DNA of 64,000 nt from UBA7446 sp965656545 (GCA_965656545.1 CBFHKZ010000001.1:310001-374000), one strand, 5' to 3'; positions 25,813 to 35,682 are shown, counted from the first letter of the stretch. Notes: generated by a model from the letters alone, not told the origin. Numbers and translations are program-made.

Positions 25813-27444
25813 ATGAACACCAAATCGCTTTATTTTATTCTTGGTTTCCTTTTTTTGAGCTGCACCTCAAAACAAGACAGCGCCAATGCCAAGCTCGTGG
25901 TAGGTATTGTGGTCGATCAAATGCGTATGGACTACCTCTATCGATTCCAATCTCACTTCGGTGAACATGGATTCAAACGTTTTTACAACGAAGGTTTTGT
26001 GGCAAAAAACCACCATTTCGACTACCAACAAACCAAAACAGGTCCTGGACATGCGAGTATAGCCACAGGAACCCCTCCTGCCATTAATGGTATTATTGGT
26101 AATGATTGGTTTGACAAGCAAAACCGAAAAGTGCGCTACTGTGTAGACGACCAAAACTTTTTATCCTTAGGAACAGCAAAGACTAGGGGTAAAGCACCCA
26201 CCGCACTTTTGGTTTCCACATTTGCAGACGAGAATAGATTGGCAACCCAAATGAATGGCAAGGCTGTTAGCGTTTCTTTAAAAGACCGAAGTGCCATCCT
26301 CTCCATTGGCCATACTGCCAATGGCGCCTATTGGTTCTCAGGCGGAGACGAAGGTAACTTTATCAGCAGTACTTTTTATATGGATGCATTACCCGCATGG
26401 GCAGCAGATTTTAATGCTTCTAGAAAAATTGATGAGTACCTCACCACTTGGGACACCTATTATCCCATCTCTCAATATGCGGAAACAGGACCAGATGACA
26501 GCCCGTACGAAATGCGACCCAAAGGGAAAGATACGCCTACATTCCCTTATGATTTGGCTGCCCTAACTCCTAATAATGGCGGTTATGAGATACTGAAAGC
26601 CACTCCTTTTGGTAATAGTTTAGTTACAGATTTCGCATTGGCAGCTCTGAAAGGGGAGGACTTAGGCGCAGATAAGCATGCAGACGTATTCATGGTTTCG
26701 TATTCATCAACAGACTATATCGGACATGCTTTTGGTACCAACGCCAAGGAATTACAGGATACTTATATCCGTTTGGATCTAGAACTTGCAAGACTTTTTG
26801 CGGCGCTAGACGCCCAAGTGGGTAAGGGCGCCTATTCCGTTTTCCTCACCTCAGATCACGGCGTGGCTCCTGTGCCTAATTACCTAATTGACAACAAAAT
26901 ACCAGCAGGATATTTTAGCAAGAAGCCTTTTGTGAAAGCGCTTAAGGAAGCCATGTTTGATGTCTTTGGAGTGCGCGATATTATCCTTGATGTGTCGAAT
27001 AATGAAATTTATTTTGATCATGACCGCATTTCTGCCGCAAAACTAGATGTTGATGCGATAAGTCGTTTTGCTACTGCTTTTATACAGCAACAGGATGGTA
27101 TTGCCGCTGCTTATGCAACATCAAATCTTATGCAAATGGATGCTGACAACCCAATTATTGAACGCTTGCAAAAAGGATATAATCCCAAACGTTCTGGTGA
27201 TATTATATACATGCTACTGCCAGGTTATATAGCCAATCGTACTTATGGTACCACACATGGCTCAGCCTTTATCTATGACACCCATGTTCCGCTGTTGCTT
27301 TATGGAAATGGCATTCAAAAAGGGAGTACATTTAAAAGGACAAAAATTTCAGATATCGCGCCAACAATATGCGCCTTGTTAGAAGTTAGCAATCCAACAG
27401 GTGTTATCGGAAACCCCATTGGCGAGGCGTTGAAAAGCCGTTAA
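25813..27444 (+). CDS. PafA-like alkaline phosphatase (lipoprotein signal)
   Basis: A 543-residue alkaline-phosphatase-superfamily enzyme that releases phosphate from organic phosphomonoesters. A hydrophobic leader ends in LFLSC, a candidate lipobox (Cys17). The first metal site is VVGIVVDQMRMDYL. The nucleophile is Thr76 in TKTGPGHASIATG, the Thr-type nucleophile of PafA rather than the Ser of PhoA. Further ligands are in SYSSTDYIGHAFG, LTSDHGVAPVP and THGSAF. It is divergent from the MlaE-like gene. The TAA stop shares bases with that of the convergent KASIII-like gene (TTAA at 27441-27444). PafA enzymes are widespread in marine Bacteroidota. Confidence 0.9.
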   Translation: MNTKSLYFILGFLFLSCTSKQDSANAKLVVGIVVDQMRMDYLYRFQSHFGEHGFKRFYNEGFVAKNHHFDYQQTKTGPGHASIATGTPPAINGIIGNDWFDKQNRKVRYCVDDQNFLSLGTAKTRGKAPTALLVSTFADENRLATQMNGKAVSVSLKDRSAILSIGHTANGAYWFSGGDEGNFISSTFYMDALPAWAADFNASRKIDEYLTTWDTYYPISQYAETGPDDSPYEMRPKGKDTPTFPYDLAALTPNNGGYEILKATPFGNSLVTDFALAALKGEDLGADKHADVFMVSYSSTDYIGHAFGTNAKELQDTYIRLDLELARLFAALDAQVGKGAYSVFLTSDHGVAPVPNYLIDNKIPAGYFSKKPFVKALKEAMFDVFGVRDIILDVSNNEIYFDHDRISAAKLDVDAISRFATAFIQQQDGIAAAYATSNLMQMDADNPIIERLQKGYNPKRSGDIIYMLLPGYIANRTYGTTHGSAFIYDTHVPLLLYGNGIQKGSTFKRTKISDIAPTICALLEVSNPTGVIGNPIGEALKSR

Positions 27445-28499
27445 AATCTATACGTAAACGCATTGATGTTCATGCCAGCACCCACGCTGGCAAAAAGGGC
27501 AACATCCCCTTTGTTTATTTGATGACCATCAAGTTCATTTCGTTTAACCAAATCCAATAGGGTAGGGACAGTAGCAACCGAGCTGTTGCCCAATTTATGA
27601 ATACTTATGGGCAGTATGTCTGCTGGTATGGGTTGACGAAAGAGTCGGTAAAACCTCTTGACGATAGCTTCGTCCATTTTTTCATTGGCTTGATGCAGAA
27701 AAATTTTCTTTAAAGCGCCAAGTTCTTCTCCGCTTTGGTCAAAGCAGTCCTTCATGGCTTGAGGCACATGGCTAATGGCAAATTCATAAACTTTCCTACC
27801 GAGCATTTTAATGTACTTATCTTCAGGATTAGCAGTTGGGTCGTTTGACTTTCCAGAAAAGAGGTAAAATGCTTCTTCCGTGCTATAGGTTTGTGAGCTA
27901 TGGCTCAATAAGCCACCGGCTTCTTCGGTTTCTTCAATGATGGTAGCTCCGGCACCATCGGCAAAAATCATGGCATCTCTGTCGTTTTGATCGGCAATTC
28001 GCGATAAGGTATCGGCCCCGATGACCAAGCAGCGTTTGGCCATGCCTGACTTGATAAATGCTTTAGCTTGAATAACACCTTCAACCCAGCCTGGGCAACC
28101 AAAAATCAAATCATAGGCAACACAATTGGGGTTTTTTATCTGGAGGTTATGCTTTACTCTTGTGGCCAGGGAGGGTAACATATCAGTTTGTATACAACCG
28201 TGTTGGATGTCGCCAAAATTATGAGCTACAATTATGTAGTCCAAGGTTTCAGGATCAAGTGATGCGTCTTCAATAGCCTTTTCAGCAGCCAAAAAAGCAA
28301 GGTCAGATGCGGTTTGGTGTGGTTTGGCATAACGGCGTTCTTCAATACCTGTTATGGCCTTAAATTTTTCAATAATTTCTCTATTATCAGCACCAAACGG
28401 ATTGCCGCTATCGTCTAAAAATGTGTGTGCTAAAAAATCTTGATTTTTTTCTTTGTGTGAAGGTATATAACTTCCAACGCCTGTGATGTGAATTCCCAT
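27441..28499 (-). CDS. 3-oxoacyl-ACP synthase III-like (KASIII/FabH family) protein
   Basis: A 352-residue thiolase-fold condensing enzyme. The catalytic Cys lies in IFGCPGWVEG near residue 130, the His in KIFLHQANEKM, and the Asn in HKLGNSSVATVP, the full Cys-His-Asn triad. FabH initiates type II fatty acid synthesis by condensing acetyl-CoA with malonyl-ACP. This member is longer than E. coli FabH (317) and may act in a different condensation. The genome probably has another fabH with the plsX cluster, but that cannot be seen here. It is monocistronic, between PafA and gcvP. Confidence 0.88.
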   Translation of the reverse strand: MGIHITGVGSYIPSHKEKNQDFLAHTFLDDSGNPFGADNREIIEKFKAITGIEERRYAKPHQTASDLAFLAAEKAIEDASLDPETLDYIIVAHNFGDIQHGCIQTDMLPSLATRVKHNLQIKNPNCVAYDLIFGCPGWVEGVIQAKAFIKSGMAKRCLVIGADTLSRIADQNDRDAMIFADGAGATIIEETEEAGGLLSHSSQTYSTEEAFYLFSGKSNDPTANPEDKYIKMLGRKVYEFAISHVPQAMKDCFDQSGEELGALKKIFLHQANEKMDEAIVKRFYRLFRQPIPADILPISIHKLGNSSVATVPTLLDLVKRNELDGHQINKGDVALFASVGAGMNINAFTYRF

Positions 28500-28596
28500 A
28501 TTTGATTAAGGTAGTGGTCGTGATCTGATGTTCAAATATAGAAATCTATACGGTTACAAGAAAAAAGATGTGTTTATAAATGCACCCAAGCACAAA

Positions 28597-31461
28597 TTAT
28601 TGGATTTCCGTAACCTGTTTTTCTGCATACATTTCAATAGGCGCACAGGTACACATAAGGTTTCTGTCCCCATAAGCTTCGTCAACGCGTTGAACGCTTG
28701 GCCAAAACTTATTCTCACGTACAAACTGCAATGGATATGCCGCCTCTTCTCTGGTATAGGGCAGTTCCCATTCGTGCGCTGTCAACTGCGTTAAGGTGTG
28801 TGGAGCATTGCGCAATAAGTTGTTGGTTTGGTCTTTTGTGCTGGCCTCAATTTCATAGCGAATAGAAATAAATGCTTCACAAAAACGATCTAATTCTGCC
28901 AAGTTTTCACTTTCAGTGGGTTCAATCATCATGGTGCCTGGAACGGGAAACGATACCGTTGGCGCATGAAAACCATAATCAATCAAACGCTTGGCAATAT
29001 CCATTACTTCTATGCCTTTGTCTTTGAAAGAACGGCAGTCGATGATAAACTCGTGTGCTGCTCGGTTGTTGTCGCCACTATACAAAACAGGATAGTGTTT
29101 GGCAATGCGTTCCTTGATGTAATTGGCATTTAATATGGCTACTTCTGTGGCTTTCTTTAGCCCTGCTGCGCCTAGTAAGCGTATGTAGGCATAAGAGATC
29201 AAACAAGCGAGTGCTGAACCATAGGGTGCTGCAGAAAGTGCTGCTATTCCTTGTTCGCCACTAGTTGGAATTATGGCGTGATTAGGCAAAAACGGCACCA
29301 AGTGTTTGGCAACACATATTGGACCTACTCCTGGACCACCACCTCCGTGTGGTATGGCAAAGGTTTTGTGGAGGTTCAAGTGACAAACGTCCGCGCCAAT
29401 AACCGCCGGATTGGTCAAGCCAACCTGCGCATTCATATTTGCACCATCCATATATATTTGTCCCCCTTTGCTGTGAACATAAGCGGTTATTTCTTTTATG
29501 GACGACTCAAAAACGCCATGCGTAGATGGGTAGGTGATCATCAGTGCTGCCAAATTATCGGCATGCTCATTTGCTTTGGCCTTTAGGTCGTCAAGGTCGA
29601 TGTTCCCTTTTTCGTCAGTACCTACTACAATGACTTGCATGCCTGCCATTACTGCAGAGGCTGGGTTGGTGCCATGTGCAGAAGCTGGAATAAGACAGAT
29701 GTTACGATGTGCATCGTCGTTGGCAAGGTGATAAGCTCTGATGACCATCAGTCCTGCAAATTCGCCTTGTGCGCCAGAATTAGGTTGCAAAGAGGTGCCG
29801 CCGAAGCCTGTGATTTCTGTTAGGTAGTCAGCTAGGTCATGTAGCACGCGCGTATAACCAGCCGCTTGGTCAATGGGTGCAAAAGGATGCATATTGTTCC
29901 ACTGTGGATCGCTTAGGGCGAACATTTCCGTAGCTGCATTGAGCTTCATGGTGCATGAACCCAGTGCAATCATGGAATGATTTAGTGCCAAGTCTTTACG
30001 CTCAAGGGATTTGATATAACGCATCATGCTGGTTTCGGCATGGTAACTGTGAAACACTTCGTTTGTTAAAAATGAGGTTGTTCGTTTATGCGAAACAGGC
30101 AGGCAGTCCGTTTCAACCAAATTGACATCAACAGCAGCTTGTTTTGTTACCTCGGACAGTATATCAATCAAAGTTTGAATGTGGTGGTCTTCTGTCGCTT
30201 CATGGAAGGTGATGCTTAATTCACTGTCGTTGATTTGACGCAGATTGATTCCTTTGGCAGCTGCCAAGCGCAGTATTTCTTGGGCAGGCGCTTCAATGTG
30301 AAGTGTGTCAAAGAAAGCTTTGTTTTTTTGGGTTATGCCCAATTGTTCCAGCGCTTGATTGAGTTGGCACGCATGACGGTGGATGCGTGTCGCAATGGAT
30401 TTTAATCCTTCTGGGCCGTGGTATACAGCATACATTCCTGCCATCACGGCCAAAAGTACTTGTGCGGTACAAATATTAGATGTAGCCCTATCTCTCTTGA
30501 TGTGCTGCTCGCGTGTTTGCAAGGCCATACGTAAGGCTCTGTTACCAGATTTGTCTTGGGTAACACCAATAATTCTCCCCGGCACACTGCGCTTGTAGGC
30601 AGTTTTAGTTGCAAAGAACGCTGCGTGTGGTCCTCCGTAACCCAGTGGAATACCAAAGCGCTGACTGCTTCCCACTACAACATCAGCACCCAAAGTTCCT
30701 GGCGCCTCCAAAAGCACCAAACTCATTAGGTCAGCAGCAACAGCTGTCTTCACTTCTGCTTGAGCAGCATTGTCAATAAAAGCTTTTAGGTTTGGTACAT
30801 TGCCATTAGCACCCGGGTATTGCACCAAGGCACCAAAGTATTCGGCTGTGGGTATAAAATCATCACAACTGCCATAAACAAGCGTAATGCCTACGGGAAT
30901 TGCTCTTGTTTCTAGCACAGATTTGGTCTGTGGCAAAGTATTTTCATCAACAAAAAACAGTTTTGCATGTTCTTTTTTCTGTGTTCTTGTGCGCTGACCA
31001 AAGAGCAGGCTCATCGCTTCTGCTGCAGCTGTAGATTCATCCAAAAGAGAAGCATTGGCAAGTTCCATTCCTGTGAGTTCTACAATCATGGTTTGGAAGT
31101 TGAGCAGCGCCTCCATGCGGCCTTGGGCGATTTCGGCTTGGTAAGGGGTGTATGCCGTATACCAACCTGGGTTTTCCAATATGTTTCGTTGGATTACGCC
31201 CGGTAATATGGCCTCGTGATATCCCAAGCCAATAAAGGAGGTAAATACCTTGTTGTGTTTCCCTAAGGCAGCAATGTGTTTCGAAAAGCTATGTTCGCTC
31301 ATGGCTTCTGGAAGCGACATGGGTGCATGAAGCCTGATGGCTTCAGGGACGGTCTGAGTAACCAATTCTTCAAGAGATGATGCTTCGATAAGCGAAAGCA
31401 TTTTGTCCAACTCCTTTTCGTTTGGACCTAAGTGACGAAGTGCAAAGTTTTGCGTATCCAT
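28597..31461 (-). CDS. gcvP: Glycine dehydrogenase (decarboxylating), P protein
   Basis: PLP enzyme of the glycine cleavage system; it decarboxylates glycine and transfers the aminomethyl group to lipoyl-GcvH. It is the fused single-chain form (954 residues) combining both P subunits. The N-terminal half has FIGLGYHEAILPGVIQRNI and YTPYQAEIAQGRMEAL. The C-terminal half carries the PLP lysine in NLHKTFAIPHGGGGPGVGP and SAAPYGSA. The start is ATG at 31461 (MDTQNFALRHLG); two upstream codons from a GTG are less likely. A promoter with both boxes lies upstream. There is no gcvT or gcvH neighbour, which is usual in this phylum. Confidence 0.96.
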   Translation of the reverse strand: MDTQNFALRHLGPNEKELDKMLSLIEASSLEELVTQTVPEAIRLHAPMSLPEAMSEHSFSKHIAALGKHNKVFTSFIGLGYHEAILPGVIQRNILENPGWYTAYTPYQAEIAQGRMEALLNFQTMIVELTGMELANASLLDESTAAAEAMSLLFGQRTRTQKKEHAKLFFVDENTLPQTKSVLETRAIPVGITLVYGSCDDFIPTAEYFGALVQYPGANGNVPNLKAFIDNAAQAEVKTAVAADLMSLVLLEAPGTLGADVVVGSSQRFGIPLGYGGPHAAFFATKTAYKRSVPGRIIGVTQDKSGNRALRMALQTREQHIKRDRATSNICTAQVLLAVMAGMYAVYHGPEGLKSIATRIHRHACQLNQALEQLGITQKNKAFFDTLHIEAPAQEILRLAAAKGINLRQINDSELSITFHEATEDHHIQTLIDILSEVTKQAAVDVNLVETDCLPVSHKRTTSFLTNEVFHSYHAETSMMRYIKSLERKDLALNHSMIALGSCTMKLNAATEMFALSDPQWNNMHPFAPIDQAAGYTRVLHDLADYLTEITGFGGTSLQPNSGAQGEFAGLMVIRAYHLANDDAHRNICLIPASAHGTNPASAVMAGMQVIVVGTDEKGNIDLDDLKAKANEHADNLAALMITYPSTHGVFESSIKEITAYVHSKGGQIYMDGANMNAQVGLTNPAVIGADVCHLNLHKTFAIPHGGGGPGVGPICVAKHLVPFLPNHAIIPTSGEQGIAALSAAPYGSALACLISYAYIRLLGAAGLKKATEVAILNANYIKERIAKHYPVLYSGDNNRAAHEFIIDCRSFKDKGIEVMDIAKRLIDYGFHAPTVSFPVPGTMMIEPTESENLAELDRFCEAFISIRYEIEASTKDQTNNLLRNAPHTLTQLTAHEWELPYTREEAAYPLQFVRENKFWPSVQRVDEAYGDRNLMCTCAPIEMYAEKQVTEIQ

Positions 31462-31484
31462 GAACACCAGTTTTTATACCCTCT

Positions 31485-31511
31485 CAAAGGTAAATTTTTG
31501 ATTAAAATCAA
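31485..31511 (-). promoter_or_regulatory. Promoter of gcvP
   Basis: The minus strand shows a TTG (-33 type) at 31511-31509 preceded by a T-run, then after 16 nt TACCTTTG (-7 type) at 31492-31485. The start codon follows 23 nt later. Confidence 0.6.
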
Positions 31512-31580
31512 AAAAACGAAACCTAACCATTTCAGCCTAAAGTTGTTAACCATAAATGGCTACCTTATTAACACATTTGG

Positions 31581-31588
31581 TAGTTTTG
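31581..31588 (+). promoter_or_regulatory. -7 box before the UbiA-like gene
   Basis: TAGTTTTG matches TAnnTTTG and lies 9 nt before the ATG at 31598. No convincing -33 element. Confidence 0.4.
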
Positions 31589-31597
31589 TAACACTTT

Positions 31598-32389
31598 ATG
31601 AAGCACATCAACTTCCGCTCCTATATTAAATCTAGCTTGCATGTAGCCTTGTCGCTATGGGCTTTTTGTTGTGTGTTTGCCATGCAACAAGGATTTGATT
31701 TAACCCTATCATTGCAGTGTGCTATTTTTGGCTTCGGCTGGTTTGCATATCAATATTTTCATTTCATTGTGCCTGCCTTGGTGGAAAAACGAAAAATTAA
31801 TTTGCCCCAAGCCATCACGCTACTCAGCGCAATAGCTATTGGTTTTTATGGTCTTGTTGCGCAGACTACAACCGTGTGGCTGATTTTTGTTTTTGTAGGG
31901 ATGATAACAAGCGTATACGCACTTCCTTTCGGTGCCCATATGGGTTTGCGCTATGTGCCTACACTTAAGATATTTATTGTGGCCTTGTGCTGGTCAACTC
32001 TTGCTACTTTTGGTTTGTACAACTTGACCTCGGTTCATTTTGCTTTGGTTGCCTCAAAAGCCATTCTTTGGGTATTGGCGTTGATTGTACCACTCGAAAT
32101 TCACGACCTTAACAGCGATGCTCCAAGCTTAAAAACACTGCCCCAAGTTTTGGGTGTTAGCGGGGTACAGCTGCTGTCGTATGCGTTGATTTTGATGGCT
32201 GCCGTTTTGGCCTTTATGACTTCAACTTCAATTACGTTTGCTTGGGTTGAAATAGGAATGCTGGTTTTGTTAGGAGTACTTATTTTTAAAGTAAAAACGG
32301 ATCGGCCAAAATACATTACCTCCCTGTTGGTTGAAGCCATTCCAGTGTTGTGGTTGGCTTTAAGCTATGTGGGGGTTACTTTTTGTTGA
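31598..32389 (+). CDS. Polytopic membrane protein, possibly UbiA prenyltransferase-like
   Basis: A 263-residue protein with about eight hydrophobic helices covering most of its length. The layout resembles flavobacterial UbiA-superfamily-like proteins. A possible remnant of the second Asp motif is LEIHDLNSD at residues ~165-173, but the first NDxxDxxxD motif is not evident. Prenyltransferase activity is therefore doubtful and the call is tentative. Its 3' end overlaps the convergent purE by 14 nt. I cannot assign a function. Confidence 0.55.
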   Translation: MKHINFRSYIKSSLHVALSLWAFCCVFAMQQGFDLTLSLQCAIFGFGWFAYQYFHFIVPALVEKRKINLPQAITLLSAIAIGFYGLVAQTTTVWLIFVFVGMITSVYALPFGAHMGLRYVPTLKIFIVALCWSTLATFGLYNLTSVHFALVASKAILWVLALIVPLEIHDLNSDAPSLKTLPQVLGVSGVQLLSYALILMAAVLAFMTSTSITFAWVEIGMLVLLGVLIFKVKTDRPKYITSLLVEAIPVLWLALSYVGVTFC

Positions 32390-32861
32390 TGTCCTTTGCG
32401 CTTTGATGCACTTTCTCGCCTAGGGATACTTTATAGGCAATCATGGCCTCACGCAAGGCTGGATTTTTCACGCCTAGAATTTGACATGCCAACAGTGCAG
32501 CATTTTTTGCACCGTTTAGTGCTACGGTAGCAACAGGCACGCCACCTGGCATTTGCAGTATGGATAAAACAGAATCCCATCCGTCGATTGAATTGGAAGA
32601 TTTAACAGGCACACCAATTACGGGCAATGGACTGATTGAAGCCACCATTCCAGGAAGATGGGCTGCTCCGCCGGCTCCAGCAATGATAACGTCAATACCA
32701 TTTTCATGCGCCGATTTTCCAAACGTCATCATTTTATCGGCAGTTCTGTGCGCGGATACTATATCAACATGTGTTTCGATTTCAAAAAGGGCCAAGGTGT
32801 CAATGGCGTCTTGCATTACGGGTAGGTCGCTTTTGCTTCCCATGATAACGGCTACTTTCAT
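32376..32861 (-). CDS. purE: N5-carboxyaminoimidazole ribonucleotide mutase
   Basis: Class I PurE converts N5-CAIR to CAIR in purine biosynthesis. A 161-residue protein with the full signature: MGSKSDLPVM, DIVSAHRTADKM, AGAGGAAHLPGM, PVIGVPVKSSNSIDG and QMPGGVPVATVA. The conserved SAHRT and GAGGAAHL residues form the active site. It is preceded by purK, 1 nt upstream on the same strand, which supplies N5-CAIR; the two form a classic pair. Confidence 0.97.
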   Translation of the reverse strand: MKVAVIMGSKSDLPVMQDAIDTLALFEIETHVDIVSAHRTADKMMTFGKSAHENGIDVIIAGAGGAAHLPGMVASISPLPVIGVPVKSSNSIDGWDSVLSILQMPGGVPVATVALNGAKNAALLACQILGVKNPALREAMIAYKVSLGEKVHQSAKDINKK

Positions 32862-32862
32862 G

Positions 32863-34020
32863 TTAATTCGCTTTAAGTTTAAGTTTTGCTTTTAAGTCTT
32901 TAATTTCTTTAAAAATAACATTTAAATCCGCACCTGTAAGCGTAATATGCCCCATTTTTCGTTGCGGTTTGGTTGTTTTCTTTCCATAGATGTGCAGCGC
33001 AGCTTTTGGTGTGTTGAGAATGTGATCTACGCCGTCATACACAAACGGGCCAATCAACTCTTGAGGACCAACCACATTGGCCATGATGGCAGGTTGATCA
33101 AAACTTGTTTTGCCCAAAGGTGCGTTAAGTATGGCACGTATGTGCTGCTCAAATTGTGAAGTATTGGCACCTTCTATGGTTAGGTGACCGCTGTTGTGCG
33201 GTCGTGGCGCCACTTCGTTTATGAGCAGGTTATTCTCCTCGTCAACAAAAAATTCAACTGCCAATAAGCCAATATGCCCCCACGCACTTACCAACTTATG
33301 GGTAATGTCATGGGCCTTTTTGGCAATTTCTTTGCTTATGTCGGCAGGGAAGTAGACATACTCTACTTGATTAGCCTCTGGATGAAAAGCCATCCCCACA
33401 GGGGGGTAAAGTGCAATTTCACCATCAGGATTTCGAGCTGCGATAATGGCTATTTCTTGCTTGATGGGAACCAGTGCCTCGATGATACATGGGTTATCAG
33501 GCAAAGCATCAATAGCCGCTTTATCATCAATTTTTTTCACACCAAAACCGTCATAGCCAAAGCGTGCAGCTTTCCAGATAAAGGGAAAGTTAAAGCTGCC
33601 CTTTGAAACATGCACCAACAGTTCTTTTTTGTTTTCGCAAGAAATAAAAGGGGCAGTTGGTAGTTGTTGTTGTTCAAAAAACGCTTTTTGTGTTTGTTTG
33701 TTTTGAATGATATCGAGAGTTGCAGGTTTTGGATAAACCAAAACACCAGTTTTCTCTAATTCATAGAGGGCATCAATATTAACATGCTCAATTTCAATGG
33801 TGAGTACGTCAACTTCTTTACCAAAGTTTAGGACTGTTTCGTAGTCCATCAAGTCGCCTTGAACAAATCGGTAACAGCTGTTTTTTGCGGGTGCTCCAGC
33901 GTTGGAGTCAAGAATATGGGTGCGGATATCCCATTTACGCGTCACATCGGTAAGCATTTTGCCTAGCTGTCCGCCACCTAAGATGCCTATGGATAAATTG
34001 GAAGATATATACTGTTGCAT
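32863..34020 (-). CDS. purK: 5-(carboxyamino)imidazole ribonucleotide synthase
   Basis: ATP-grasp enzyme making N5-CAIR from AIR, bicarbonate and ATP. The start is ATG at 34020 (MQQYISSNLSIGILGGGQLG). The open frame continues upstream to 34137, but that part overlaps adk on the other strand and lacks family similarity. Features are GILGGGQLGKML, LTIEIEHVN, IWKAARFGYDGFGVKKI (ATP-grasp), LLAVEFFVDEENNLLINEVAPRPHNSGH (metal-binding Glu/Asn) and NVVGP. The 385 residues match the family. A TACCTTTG box lies 8 nt upstream of the start. Confidence 0.96.
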   Translation of the reverse strand: MQQYISSNLSIGILGGGQLGKMLTDVTRKWDIRTHILDSNAGAPAKNSCYRFVQGDLMDYETVLNFGKEVDVLTIEIEHVNIDALYELEKTGVLVYPKPATLDIIQNKQTQKAFFEQQQLPTAPFISCENKKELLVHVSKGSFNFPFIWKAARFGYDGFGVKKIDDKAAIDALPDNPCIIEALVPIKQEIAIIAARNPDGEIALYPPVGMAFHPEANQVEYVYFPADISKEIAKKAHDITHKLVSAWGHIGLLAVEFFVDEENNLLINEVAPRPHNSGHLTIEGANTSQFEQHIRAILNAPLGKTSFDQPAIMANVVGPQELIGPFVYDGVDHILNTPKAALHIYGKKTTKPQRKMGHITLTGADLNVIFKEIKDLKAKLKLKAN

Positions 34021-34028
34021 TATCGGCA

Positions 34029-34036
34029 CAAAGGTA
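34029..34036 (-). promoter_or_regulatory. -7 box of purK-purE
   Basis: The minus strand reads TACCTTTG (TAnnTTTG) 8 nt before the purK ATG at 34020. It supports this start over the longer open frame. Confidence 0.5.
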
Positions 34037-34086
34037 AGGATATTCCACAATGTTGCACATCGGTAGTCTTCCTGATTAAAATAGAA

Positions 34087-34094
34087 TATCTTTG
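34087..34094 (+). promoter_or_regulatory. -7 box of the adk-obgE unit
   Basis: TATCTTTG (TAnnTTTG) lies 17 nt before the adk ATG. The -33 element is not clear. Confidence 0.5.
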
Positions 34095-34111
34095 CATGGA
34101 AAACAACCACC

Positions 34112-34684
34112 ATGAAGAACATTATTTTGTTTGGCAAGCCCGGAGCTGGAAAAGGAACCCAAGCTGTTTTTTTAAGAGATCATTTTAATTTGATTCACAT
34201 CTCTACAGGGGATGTGTTTAGATACAACATCAAAAATCAGACGCCGCTTGGCATTATGGCCAAGCAGTACATGGACAATGGTGATTTGGTGCCAGATGAG
34301 GTTACCATCCAAATGCTGGAGCGTGAAGTTGATAAAAACCCTGATGCTGCGGGTTTTATTTTTGATGGTTTTCCACGAACCATCTCACAGGCCGAAGCCC
34401 TTGACGGCTTTTTGTCTAAAAAGCAAATGTCGATTGCCGCTACCTTGGCGCTAGACGTTGACGAGGATATATTGGTAAGCCGTTTGTTATCTCGTGGAAA
34501 AGACAGTGGTCGTGCAGATGACCAAGACGAGGAAAAAATTCGAAATCGCTTTGCTGAATACAACGCAAAAACAGCTCCGCTAATAGCATATTACACGGCT
34601 CAAGAAAAGTTTCACGCCATAGACGGATCAAGATCTATTGAGGCGATAGCGGAACACCTAACACGTATTGTTGATCAACTGTAA
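34112..34684 (+). CDS. adk: Adenylate kinase
   Basis: Interconverts AMP plus ATP and two ADP. The P-loop GKPGAGKGTQA sits at residues 8-18. The AMP-binding HISTGDVFR and FDGFPRTISQAEAL follow. The LID region is short (SRGKDSGRADDQDEE), so this is a short-type kinase of 190 residues without the zinc-binding LID common in Gram-positives. DSGRADDQ and ETI/KIRNRF match the family. The stop overlaps the obgE ATG (TAATG), so the two are coupled. Confidence 0.96.
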   Translation: MKNIILFGKPGAGKGTQAVFLRDHFNLIHISTGDVFRYNIKNQTPLGIMAKQYMDNGDLVPDEVTIQMLEREVDKNPDAAGFIFDGFPRTISQAEALDGFLSKKQMSIAATLALDVDEDILVSRLLSRGKDSGRADDQDEEKIRNRFAEYNAKTAPLIAYYTAQEKFHAIDGSRSIEAIAEHLTRIVDQL

Positions 34685-35682
34685 TGACAGAAGGTAACTT
34701 TGTAGATTATGTTAAAATACACGTTACTTCTGGAAACGGAGGCAAGGGCTCTACGCACTTTCACAGGGAAAAATACATCACCAAAGGCGGCCCAGACGGC
34801 GGCGACGGTGGACGTGGCGGACACGTAATTGTCCGTGGCGACAAAAACCTGTGGACGCTTATCAACTTTAAGTATAAACGTCATTTTAAGGCAGACCACG
34901 GCGGACATGGGAGCAAGAGTAGGAGTACAGGTGCAGATGGAACAGATTTAATAATACCCGTTCCTTTGGGAACCATTGTCAAAGACAACGAAACGGGCGA
35001 GCAAATTGCCGAGATTACTTCTGAAGCAGATGTGATTGTGGTGCCAGGTGGTATGGGCGGACGTGGCAATTGGCATTTTAGAAGCCCCACCAATCAAGCA
35101 CCGCGCTATGCACAGCCTGGCAAAGAAGGGACTGATCGTGACATCACGCTAGAACTGAAGGTGCTTGCCGATGTAGGCTTAGTAGGTTTTCCAAATGCTG
35201 GCAAGTCCACCTTGTTGGCAGCCTTAACTTCTGCAAAGCCTAAAATTGCAGACTATCCCTTTACAACGCTTAAACCCAACCTGGGTATTGTCGAAAACCG
35301 TGACTATACATCTTTCGTAATGGCAGATATACCCGGTATTATTGAAGGAGCAGCTGAAGGAAAAGGACTGGGGCATTATTTCTTACGACATATTGAACGC
35401 AATAGTGTGCTGCTTTATGTTATTCCAGCTGATGCAGATGATATTAAAAAACAATTTACTATTTTGAACAGTGAATTGACACGGTACAATCCCGAGTTGT
35501 TGGATAAGAATTTTTTAATCGGTATCTCTAAATCTGATATTTTAGATGAAGAGCTATATGCAGCTATTGAAGATGAATGTAAGGCTGCTTTTGATCAAAT
35601 ACCTTTTGTTTTGTTTTCGTCCGTTTCACAACAGGGTATAACCGTATTGAAAGACACATTATGGCAATTGCTCAACGACTAA
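34684..35682 (+). CDS. obgE: GTPase Obg/CgtA
   Basis: Essential GTPase linked to large ribosomal subunit assembly and stress. The glycine-rich Obg domain covers residues 1-158 (VKIHVTSGNGGKGSTHFHRE, GGPDGGDGGRGGHV, GGMGGRGNWHF). The G domain has G1 GFPNAGKSTLL, G2 with YPFTT, G3 DIPGIIEGA and G4 ISKSDIL (normally NKxD, here SKSD). The length of 332 is that of the short form without a C-terminal extension. Co-transcribed with adk; the next gene begins inside its last 22 nt. Confidence 0.96.
   Translation: MTEGNFVDYVKIHVTSGNGGKGSTHFHREKYITKGGPDGGDGGRGGHVIVRGDKNLWTLINFKYKRHFKADHGGHGSKSRSTGADGTDLIIPVPLGTIVKDNETGEQIAEITSEADVIVVPGGMGGRGNWHFRSPTNQAPRYAQPGKEGTDRDITLELKVLADVGLVGFPNAGKSTLLAALTSAKPKIADYPFTTLKPNLGIVENRDYTSFVMADIPGIIEGAAEGKGLGHYFLRHIERNSVLLYVIPADADDIKKQFTILNSELTRYNPELLDKNFLIGISKSDILDEELYAAIEDECKAAFDQIPFVLFSSVSQQGITVLKDTLWQLLND

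Noticed and set aside
28528..28794. Plus-strand open frame opposite the end of gcvP
   Set aside because: It is the antisense of the conserved GcvP C-terminus and has no protein-like features of its own.
34021..34137. 39-codon extension at the start of purK
   Set aside because: It overlaps adk on the opposite strand and lies beyond the -7 box at 34029-34036. PurK family similarity begins at MQQY (34020).
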